The notes beneath the pieces are model-generated. The model was not told the DNA's origin, searched no databases, and saw nothing but the letters and a program-made list of their open reading frames with translations. A DNA stretch of 19,843 nt from contig SKVX01000455.1 in assembly GCA_007129225.1 (NCBI GenBank), positions 1 through 19,843 on the forward strand, written 5' to 3'. Positions 14,124 through 19,843 of the stretch are shown here, piece by piece (position 1 is the stretch's first letter; every line of letters starts with the position of its first letter). Both the position numbers and the translations under genes were made by a program. The stretch comes from Halomonas sp. Its GTDB lineage: Bacteria; Pseudomonadota; Gammaproteobacteria; Pseudomonadales; Halomonadaceae.

Positions 14124-15164
14124 ATGACACCACACATAGCGCGCTATTCAACACTGAGCATTGCCTTGGCCATGCTCTTCACGCAGCCGACGCTGGCGTC
14201 ACCACCGGGGCAGCACCCGCCCCAGGTGCCGGTCATGCACTCCATCGAGGCGTTCCGGGAGGCAGTGCGTTCGGGAGGGCCGGGAAAGGACGGCATCCCT
14301 TCCATTGACCGTCCCCGTTTTCAAGCTGCTGACCAGGCGACGCTGAGCGATGGCGACAAGGTCATCGGTGTCTACCACCGTGGCCAGGCCAGGGTCTATC
14401 CTCAGCGTATCCTGGTCTGGCACGAAATCGTCAATGATGAGCTGGGCGGTGACGCGCTCAGCATTACTTACTGCCCCCTCACGGGTACCGCGTTGGGTTT
14501 CAAGCGTGGCGATACCGAGTTTGGCGTCTCGGGCAAGCTGGTCAACAGCAACCTGGTCATGTACGACCGTGCTACCGATAGTGAGTGGCCCCAGATTCTG
14601 GGGGTTGCCATTGACGGTCCCCTGGCCAATCAGGGGTTAGAGGAGTTTCGTGTGTTCTGGACGACCTGGGGCGCGTGGAAGGCGCGCCACCCCGAAACGG
14701 AGGTGTTGACAGAACAGACGGGCTTCGTGCGCAACTATCGTCGTGATCCCTATGGCAGTTACAACCCGGTCACTGGCTACTATGCACCCGACAGTCGTCG
14801 GCTCTTCCCGGTGATGCAGCGCGATGATCGCTTTCCCCCCAAGACCGTCGTCTTCGGCGTGCGTGGCCCAGAGGGTGCCTTGGCCATCACGCGGGAGTCA
14901 TTACGGAACGAGGGTGTCATCGACGTCGTGCTGGACGAGCGTCGCTACACCATCATCCATGACCCGGGGCTGGATACCGGTTGGGCCTTCCATAATCCCG
15001 AGGCGGTCGAGATCCAGGCGGCAGAGCTTACTTTTACGGCCGCCGGTGTTACCGGGCCTGGCATCGCATCGCTGGAAGCGGTGAACGGTTTCGAAGCCAT
15101 GTGGTTTGCCTGGGCGGCCTTCTATCCTGACACCTATCTCTATGAGGGACAGGAGGTGCCATGA
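14124..15164 (+). CDS. Exported DUF3179 protein
   Basis: 346 aa. The signal peptide (MTPHIARYSTLSIALAMLFT, then QPTLA) ends near residue 25. The DUF3179 domain fills the rest: DGIPSIDRPRF, AYP-like RVYPQRILVWHEIVND, ITYCPLTGTALGF and FGVSGKLVNSNLVMYDR are the conserved blocks. Cys117 is the only cysteine; relatives often have CPLCGT where this has CPLTGT. The function of DUF3179 is not established. AGGAGG precedes the ATG. Its stop overlaps the next gene by ATGA, so the two are coupled. The position opposite the ECF sigma suggests an envelope-stress role, by inference. Confidence 0.86.
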   Translation: MTPHIARYSTLSIALAMLFTQPTLASPPGQHPPQVPVMHSIEAFREAVRSGGPGKDGIPSIDRPRFQAADQATLSDGDKVIGVYHRGQARVYPQRILVWHEIVNDELGGDALSITYCPLTGTALGFKRGDTEFGVSGKLVNSNLVMYDRATDSEWPQILGVAIDGPLANQGLEEFRVFWTTWGAWKARHPETEVLTEQTGFVRNYRRDPYGSYNPVTGYYAPDSRRLFPVMQRDDRFPPKTVVFGVRGPEGALAITRESLRNEGVIDVVLDERRYTIIHDPGLDTGWAFHNPEAVEIQAAELTFTAAGVTGPGIASLEAVNGFEAMWFAWAAFYPDTYLYEGQEVP

Positions 15165-15718
15165 GACCGCTGGCTCGTATCATCCTGACGATGCTGGCTC
15201 GTCCAGCCATGGCCTTGGCGATCACCGGGGTCATGGTCCTCTATACGCTGCTTTACCTCTGGCTGACCGGCGATATTGCCGGTGGCGGGGCGGGAGGGTG
15301 GAATGCAACGTTTCCCGCCTGGGAAAGAGCCTTTCAATCAAGGGGACCGTTTCAATTCGAGCCCGTGGGGCTGGTCTCGATGGGAGCACTGGTCTGGACC
15401 TTCAGTCCGTTGAATACCGTGTTGGCGGCTACCATGGGATTGCTGGTCGGTTTGAACGCTGTGGCTGGCTGGTGGCTATGGCGAAGCCCGCGGCAATGCG
15501 GCCTGGGCGGGTCGAGCACCGGTTTGCTGGCGCTGATCCCGGCGTTTCTTGCAGGCGGTGCCTGCTGTGCGCCGCTGATCCTGATCTGGTTGGGTCTGCC
15601 GATTGCCGGCGCCCTGGTGGGCGTGGCGCCAGTACTTGTTCCTGTGGCAGTGCTGCTGTTGCTGCTGGGGCTGTGGTTCAGCCTTCAACGACTGGCAAGA
15701 GGAGAAGGGCTGACATGA
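15161..15718 (+). CDS. Inner-membrane protein with a Cys-Cys-x-Pro segment
   Basis: 185 aa, with no family recognised with certainty. Hydrophobic segments lie at about 17-36, 68-82, 84-107, 121-150 and 153-176. The fourth contains AGGACCAPLILIWLGL, with Cys135, Cys136 and Pro138; a third cysteine (Cys113) lies in the preceding loop. The vicinal cysteine plus proline in a membrane helix resembles the metal-binding helix of MerT-type mercury transporters, but the rest does not obviously match. The ATG overlaps the DUF3179 stop (ATGA), so the two proteins are probably made together and may form a membrane-anchored unit. Confidence 0.77.
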   Translation: MRPLARIILTMLARPAMALAITGVMVLYTLLYLWLTGDIAGGGAGGWNATFPAWERAFQSRGPFQFEPVGLVSMGALVWTFSPLNTVLAATMGLLVGLNAVAGWWLWRSPRQCGLGGSSTGLLALIPAFLAGGACCAPLILIWLGLPIAGALVGVAPVLVPVAVLLLLLGLWFSLQRLARGEGLT

Positions 15719-15753
15719 CGTGCCGTCGGAGGAAACCTTGACAAGGCCTAAGC

Positions 15754-15854
15754 CTCTCCTTGCAAGCCTTGTTCGCACAAGGAGAGCATTGGCCATGAAC
15801 AAGATTTTGCTTGTGATTGAAATCAGCCATACGCGAGTGTTAGGCATTGTTTGA
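15754..15854 (+). pseudogene. Duplicated DUF302-gene leader with a 19-codon ORF remnant
   Basis: Positions 15764-15807 match 16431-16474, the leader and first codons of DUF302 gene B, at 37 of 44 bases by hand count without gaps. The shared part includes CAAGGAGAGCAT and the ATG with ACAAGATTT. Here the reading frame from 15795 ends after 19 codons (MNKILLVIEISHTRVLGIV). An inverted repeat (CTCTCCTTG at 15754-15762, CAAGGAGAG at 15778-15786) would hide the ribosome site in this copy only. Confidence 0.62.
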
Positions 15855-15883
15855 ATTCAGGAAAAGTCGGCGAGCGATGGTCA

Positions 15884-15990
15884 GACAAGGCAAAAATTGG
15901 CGAAAAGGCGGAGTTTGCGGGGTGTAAATGAGTACTTTGAGCTGAGTCTTAACGCCGCATGGCCGAGCGCAGACATTTATCGGACAAGGC
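15884..15990 (+). repeat. Possible dispersed intergenic repeat between 8-bp direct repeats
   Basis: GACAAGGC occurs at 15884-15891 and again at 15983-15990. Between them lie phrases such as GGCGGAGTTTGCGGGG, TGTAAATGAG and GGCCGAGCGCAGACATTT. From memory these resemble a repeat family common between gammaproteobacterial genes; I cannot confirm it here. The imperfect pair TTTGC/GTAAA suggests a small hairpin. Confidence 0.4.
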
Positions 15991-16006
15991 CGAGGAGGCA
16001 ATGTCT

Positions 16007-16396
16007 ATGAGAAATCCCTTTAGGTTCTTCATTGAATTGATGCAGCAGCCGATATGGGTCCCTATCTGGGTCTTGTATCTGATGGCTATTAATATGGCAA
16101 GTGTGGGGTTCTGGTATCACCCTTTAGCAAAGATGATCTTCATTACCTTCATGATTTCTGCCATGCTTATGATGGGCTTATATTCCAGGTTCGGATTTGA
16201 GAAGATCCTGGGGTTAGGCCACTTTCTGTGGGTTCCGCTGCTCGCGTACATCGTAGCGCAGATCCCTGCCGTTGAGGGTGGATTCCAAAGCTATCTTGTT
16301 GTGTTGGCTGTTTCAATCGCAATATCACTGGTTTTCGATTGTATTGATGTTTTGAAATACTTCACTAATCGAAGGAGAACTCTTGACTTGCCTTAG
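16007..16396 (+). CDS. Small multi-pass membrane protein, function unknown
   Basis: 129 aa, no family recognised. It has four likely membrane segments: VPIWVLYLMAINMASVGFW, MIFITFMISAMLMMGLY, FLWVPLLAYIVAQIPAV and SYLVVLAVSIAISLVFD. I start at MRNPFRFFIEL because GAGGAGG lies eight bases before this ATG but only two before the earlier in-frame ATG at 16001. The coding sequence is visibly AT-richer than neighbouring genes. It sits between the two copies of the DUF302 B leader, so it may have been acquired. KYFTNRRRTLDLP forms a basic cytoplasmic tail. Confidence 0.68.
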   Translation: MRNPFRFFIELMQQPIWVPIWVLYLMAINMASVGFWYHPLAKMIFITFMISAMLMMGLYSRFGFEKILGLGHFLWVPLLAYIVAQIPAVEGGFQSYLVVLAVSIAISLVFDCIDVLKYFTNRRRTLDLP

Positions 16397-16461
16397 GAGA
16401 AATCTTTGGCGAGGCTGAAGGTTCCCTGATAAGGCTTGCCCGCTCAAGGAGAGCATCGACC

Positions 16462-16926
16462 ATGTACAAGATTTACCCAATCATTGGCGCAGCAGCCCTC
16501 ATGATCGCCCTTGGCAGTGCCCAGGCAGATGACATTGGAAAGGGTATCGAGCAGGTCAGCAGCGATGACGGAATCGACCGCGTCGAAGAGCGTCTGCGCG
16601 AGGCTCTGGACGAGCGCGGCATGACATTGGTCACCATGGTGGATCATTCCGCCAATGCCGAGCGAGCCTCGCTGTCCCTGCCACCCACCCGTATGTTCCT
16701 GTTCGGCAACCCTGAAGTGGGAACGCCCATGATGCAATGCCAGGGCAGTCTTGCACTGGATCTGCCCCAGAAGATGTTGCTGCGGGAGGAAGGCAGCACG
16801 ACCATGATCGAGTGGAACGACCCCCACTACCTGGCTGGACGCCACGACCTTGGCGACTGCGACCTACCGCTGGATCGGGTGGCCGAGGCATTGGCGGGTA
16901 TCGCCAACCAGGCGGCGGGGGATTGA
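16462..16926 (+). CDS. Exported DUF302 protein B
   Basis: 154 aa. The signal peptide (MYKIYPIIGAAALMIALGSA, then QA) is followed by a classical DUF302 domain: RGMTLVTMVDHSANAERASL, LPPTRMFLFGNPEVGTPMMQ and SLALDLPQKMLL. DUF302 folds are small alpha/beta domains of unknown chemistry. Two cysteines (MQCQG and LGDCDL) could form a disulfide in the periplasm. The ribosome site AAGGAG is a little far (about 11 bases) from the ATG. It converges on the glycosyltransferase gene downstream; a 14-bp palindrome, CGGCATCGATGCCG, lies in the 67-bp gap at 16931-16944. Confidence 0.87.
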   Translation: MYKIYPIIGAAALMIALGSAQADDIGKGIEQVSSDDGIDRVEERLREALDERGMTLVTMVDHSANAERASLSLPPTRMFLFGNPEVGTPMMQCQGSLALDLPQKMLLREEGSTTMIEWNDPHYLAGRHDLGDCDLPLDRVAEALAGIANQAAGD

Positions 16927-16993
16927 ATGGCGGCATCGATGCCGGCTTGACTCTGCAGGTGCTTCAAGTATTGCTTATTGTTGATGGACGCGA

Positions 16994-17599
16994 TCAGGCC
17001 GGGTGGCTGGTCAGCCGGATGACATCTTCCGGGCGATCCACATCCCAGACGATAGCGGGGCAGGCAAGCCGCCAGCCGAGTGCCTCGATGCGGCGATGAG
17101 TCTGAGCCATGACTCGCTCCGTACCCCAGTCGATGCCTGTGAATAGGCTGGCTTCGGGGCGGTGTACTCCGATCAGGGCGTAGCCGCCATCCTCGGCGGG
17201 CAGGCAGACTGCTTCCGATTCGGCCAAGGCCGCGTAGCAGCGTACTATCAGCTCGGGAGTGAGAACCGGACAGTCACTGCCGATCAGCAGTCCGGCCCTG
17301 GGCATCGTCGCCAGGGCATGATGCATGCGTTTGCCCAGATTGCCCTCGGGTTGAGCGCGCAGTTCGATGTCGTAGCGTCTGGCCAATTCGAGAAACAGTG
17401 GATGGGCATGGTCCAATGCCGTCCACAGCGTAATATGATGGGCGGATGTCGTGGCAGCAGCAGTAGCCAGGGTGTCGCGCAGTAACCGTTCGTGCAGCCG
17501 GGTCGCCCCCTCGATGCCGAGGGCGGGAATCAGCCGCGTCTTGACTTGGCCGGGCAGCGGCGCCTTGGCGAAGATCGCCAGAGGAAACTCAACGCACAT
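16994..17599 (-). CDS. TIGR04282-type arsenosugar-associated glycosyltransferase
   Basis: 201-aa nucleotidyl/glycosyltransferase-A-fold protein. The N-terminus has LAIFAKAPLPGQVKTRL, and later come LLIGSDCPVLTPE and CLPAEDGGYALIGV, all characteristic of TIGR04282. The family is named for its co-occurrence with arsenosugar biosynthesis genes, but the exact reaction is not well established. I start at MCVEFPLAIFAKAP, with AGGGAA upstream; this ATG lies inside the last codons of the TIGR04283 gene (11-bp overlap), which shows tight coupling. No radical SAM ArsS gene is in the window, so arsenic chemistry is not demonstrated. Confidence 0.88.
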   Translation of the reverse strand: MCVEFPLAIFAKAPLPGQVKTRLIPALGIEGATRLHERLLRDTLATAAATTSAHHITLWTALDHAHPLFLELARRYDIELRAQPEGNLGKRMHHALATMPRAGLLIGSDCPVLTPELIVRCYAALAESEAVCLPAEDGGYALIGVHRPEASLFTGIDWGTERVMAQTHRRIEALGWRLACPAIVWDVDRPEDVIRLTSHPA

Positions 17600-18281
17600 G
17601 GCGGTATTCCCTGGCCAGGCTATCGGCCGATTCACCACGCCAATAGCGAAAGCGCAGGCGCCACATCAGCCAGATCGTTGCCCAGGTACCTGCTTCTTCC
17701 CAGCGTCGGCCTGAGCTGATCACGCGCTGTTCCAGGCAGGCGGGAGCAGAGAGGCCCTTGAGGCGTCTGGACATTTCGATATCTTCCATCAGTGGCTGGT
17801 CCGGGAAGCCGCCGGCCCTGTCGAATGCCTGGCGGGTCATGAACAGGGCCTGGTCCCCTGTGGCGATACCGGTCAGGCGTGAGCGCCAGTTCATGGCGAA
17901 GGCAATCAGTGGCAAGAGTGAATGGCGGCCTTCAAGGCTGATATCGAAGCGCCCCCAGCAGTCTGAGCCCGATAACGCATTGGCCACCAATCTATCGGCG
18001 CCGTGCGGCAGCCGCGTGTCGGCATGCAGGAACAGCAGCAGATCTGCTCGGCCGATACGGGCTCCCGCATTCATTTGCCTGGCCCGCCCCGGAGCGCTAC
18101 GGATGAGGCGCGACGCCAAGGGGGTGGCCCGGGCCGCGGTATCGTCACCACTTCCGCCGTCGACGACGATGAGCTCAACGCCGCGGGCCGTATATTCCTG
18201 CAAATGTTGCAATAATTCGTCTATGACCTCGGCCTCGTCAAGCGTCGGTATGATAATGCTCAACCGCGGGGCTGGGGTCAT
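17589..18281 (-). CDS. TIGR04283-type arsenosugar-associated family 2 glycosyltransferase
   Basis: 230-aa GT-A enzyme. RLSIIIPTLDEAEVI opens the nucleotide-binding domain. IVVDGGSGDDT and LLFLHADTRLP carry the substrate- and metal-binding acidic residues. The acceptor side has TGIATGDQALFMTR, PLMEDIEMSRRLK and SSGRRWEEAGTW. GGGAG sits before the ATG at 18281; 23 further codons upstream are not family-like. It overlaps the TIGR04282 gene by 11 bp and lies 87 bp after a phosphotransferase-fold gene. The pair likely acts in one sugar-transfer pathway. The donor and acceptor are unknown. Confidence 0.9.
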   Translation of the reverse strand: MTPAPRLSIIIPTLDEAEVIDELLQHLQEYTARGVELIVVDGGSGDDTAARATPLASRLIRSAPGRARQMNAGARIGRADLLLFLHADTRLPHGADRLVANALSGSDCWGRFDISLEGRHSLLPLIAFAMNWRSRLTGIATGDQALFMTRQAFDRAGGFPDQPLMEDIEMSRRLKGLSAPACLEQRVISSGRRWEEAGTWATIWLMWRLRFRYWRGESADSLAREYRHVR

Positions 18282-18368
18282 GACGGTCTCCCGGTGTATT
18301 CTGCGCGGTTCGACATGAATGCTCTCGACATCGGTCTGCCTTTCAGGCAAGGGGCACGCCTCGCTGGG

Positions 18369-19433
18369 CTATTCCCTGGATTGGGCCAGGGCATCGTTGA
18401 GGTCACAAAGCTCTGCCTTGACGCGTTCGATGATGGAAAGAGTGAGGTAGTGTTCGACCCGCTCGCGTACGTGATCCACCAGGGCATCGCTGCTGAGTTC
18501 GACGGACCAGTCCTCGCCAACGACCGAGGCATCCCACATCTTGTCATGCTGGGCGCGCCACTTGGCGCACCAGGTCAGTGACCAGAGCCACATGGCGCGA
18601 CGGCAGGCCAGCAGCGTGGTTCGGCTGGGTTGAGCGCTCGGTTCGTCGTTCACGGCGCGCTGCCAGTGGCGATAGAATGCCACGACGTCGTTCACTTCGA
18701 GCACGGCGCTACTGTTGAGATCCCAGGTGGTGGAGGTGTACAGGCTGGCATGGGCAAGATCAAAGCCCGGCAACCCATAGCGACACTTCTCCAGGTCGAC
18801 CAGTACGGCCTGGCCTGCATCGGTAATCAGAAAGTTTCCCGGGTGAGCGTCGAAGCTTATCAGCTTCGATTCGGCCTCGGAGAGTGTGGCAGGCAGCGCA
18901 TCCAACTCGGCTTCGATGCTCAGGCGTACTGCGGGGTCGAGATCTGCCTCGGTCAGCCAGCGTGCCTGGGTCTCGATCTCCTTGCACATTGCGGACCAGG
19001 GGGCATCCGGTGCCAGCAAAGGCATGCGCTGCGCTATGGGGGGCGTCTGCAGGGCGTGAAGGCCAGCCAGCGCCTCGGCAATGGCTGGTAGGTCGTCTGG
19101 CAGTCGTGCCGGTCGGCCATGTATGGCGGTGACGAGCAGGCCGCCTCGGGGAAGCGCGTCCGAGGGTGGCAGTACGTCGTGCAGCATCGGAGTGTGTCCA
19201 CTTTCGCTGGCGCGGGCGAAACAGGTCGACTGATACGTCAGGTTGGCCTGTGCATCGAGGCCTAACTGGCTCTGCTTGGGCAGCCTGGCCACCCAGTCAT
19301 CACCGTTACGGCTCAGCCACAGATGATGGTGGGCCAGGCCAGTGTCGTTCATCAGCCGGATAGAGTGGATCTCGTGCTGTCGACCTGCGAGGTTCAGGGC
19401 GGCTTGCAGTCGATTGACAAGTGAATTCGGCAT
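18369..19433 (-). CDS. Aminoglycoside phosphotransferase-fold kinase (APH/choline-kinase-like)
   Basis: 354-aa small-molecule kinase fold. The nucleotide-side lobe includes LMNDTGLAHHHLWLSRNGDD and WVARLPKQ. The catalytic loop is LISFDAHPGNFLIT (H-x4-N form, with the base Asp just before AHPGN), followed by the metal-binding VDLEKCRYGLPGFDLAHASL. The C-terminal part (about 255-345) is longer than in classical APH enzymes. The ribosome site is weak (AAAGAGAA). It precedes the two glycosyltransferases on the same strand and may phosphorylate a sugar or alcohol in their pathway. Antibiotic resistance is not suggested by the sequence or its setting. Confidence 0.82.
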   Translation of the reverse strand: MPNSLVNRLQAALNLAGRQHEIHSIRLMNDTGLAHHHLWLSRNGDDWVARLPKQSQLGLDAQANLTYQSTCFARASESGHTPMLHDVLPPSDALPRGGLLVTAIHGRPARLPDDLPAIAEALAGLHALQTPPIAQRMPLLAPDAPWSAMCKEIETQARWLTEADLDPAVRLSIEAELDALPATLSEAESKLISFDAHPGNFLITDAGQAVLVDLEKCRYGLPGFDLAHASLYTSTTWDLNSSAVLEVNDVVAFYRHWQRAVNDEPSAQPSRTTLLACRRAMWLWSLTWCAKWRAQHDKMWDASVVGEDWSVELSSDALVDHVRERVEHYLTLSIIERVKAELCDLNDALAQSRE

Positions 19434-19843
19434 GACGATTCTCTTTGGTTATCTTTGAGGCAGAAAATGTCTGGCTGTGGCATTCGTCAAAATGATGAGG
19501 ACTTCCTTACACGTCTGCCGGAAATTGCCATAGCGTATCGTTGAGAAGACCCATCCCAGTGTACGGATTTCGGCCTTGCTGTTAACCCGGCAACACCTCT
19601 CGGTCACGACAGTAGGTGCCAGTATGGCGCAGGAGATACGAACACGCCTGACTTGCCTGCTAGCCGCCCTCGTTCCAATTCTCGCCTTCCTCCAGAGGGG
19701 GCTGCAGGGTCCTGTTATCCCGAGAGTACCTTGAAGACATTTTAGTTGCCGCATGCGCCTTTTCATTACACTGGGAGAAGATTTTTTTGGAAGTAGCATA
19801 GCGTCAAAAATATTCGGAATTCTTCTCGTTTTTTGCGTAAGAA
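19434..19843. other. No gene supported in the last 410 bp
   Basis: Open frames on both strands here lack family features, good ribosome sites or sensible composition. The longest (19449-19799, minus) is rich in Arg, Thr and Cys in a way typical of chance frames. The last 100 bp are AT-rich, with several T-runs, and could be the promoter region of a gene beyond the window. Confidence 0.5.

Noticed and set aside
16931..16944. 14-bp palindrome CGGCATCGATGCCG as a regulatory site
   Set aside because: It lies between converging genes, has no loop for a hairpin, and such palindromes are common in GC-rich DNA.
18369..19433. Aminoglycoside resistance gene
   Set aside because: Only the broad kinase fold is shared; the glycosyltransferase neighbours and extended C-terminus point to metabolism.
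19449..19799. 116-codon minus-strand frame at the window end
   Set aside because: Arg/Thr/Cys-rich chance-like composition, no motif and no good ribosome site; I could not tie it to a transposase fragment.

Overview
The window reads as chromosomal DNA of a halophilic gammaproteobacterium, most likely a Halomonas relative (Halomonadaceae). This is inferred from the GC-rich coding sequence, the complete betIBA choline-to-betaine operon, the DcaP-type porin, and the gammaproteobacterial tRNA-Met and tRNA-Asn genes. I see no phage, plasmid, transposase or CRISPR locus.

Layout. (1) 23-4067, minus strand: betI-betB-betA, which makes the osmoprotectant glycine betaine from choline. A BetI-type palindrome lies upstream, and an unusual 264-bp hairpin-rich spacer separates betB from betA. 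(2) 4211-4869, plus strand: tRNA-Met(CAT) with its own promoter and a strong terminator, then three tRNA-Asn(GTT) genes whose stems differ by compensatory changes. A short degenerate tandem repeat is seeded by a tRNA 3' end. (3) 5042-7441, minus strand: an exported two-domain rhodanese, an AhpD-like CxxC protein and its probable TetR repressor, with a 26-bp operator between the last two. (4) 7735-10198, plus strand: an exported protein ending in a Glu-Ala repeat, a DinB-fold protein, an exported DUF302 protein, a small membrane protein and a DoxX-family membrane protein. (5) 10242-10897, minus: an exported DUF3047 gene broken by a frameshift, divergent from a DcaP-like porin (11123-12439, plus). 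(6) 12682-13502, minus: an ECF sigma factor with a soluble zinc-binding anti-sigma factor, divergent from an EthD-family protein, an exported DUF3179 protein and a membrane protein with a Cys-Cys-x-Pro motif. (7) 15719-16926, plus: a mosaic stretch with a duplicated gene leader, a possible dispersed repeat, an AT-richer membrane gene and a second exported DUF302 gene. (8) 16994-19433, minus: an aminoglycoside-phosphotransferase-fold kinase and two glycosyltransferases of the arsenosugar-associated families TIGR04283 and TIGR04282. The last 410 bp hold no gene I can support.

How the parts may fit together. The bet operon is a standard osmotic-stress module. Many of the other genes belong to envelope, redox or sulfur-related families (rhodanese, AhpD-like, DoxX, two DUF302, DUF3179, ECF sigma with a zinc anti-sigma). 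I infer an envelope or oxidative stress neighbourhood, but no single pathway is proven. The best candidates for something undescribed are the Glu-Ala-repeat protein with its DinB/DUF302/DoxX neighbours, and the sigma-linked EthD-DUF3179-CysCys membrane module. All family assignments come from reading the protein sequences and recognising motifs; no database search was run.
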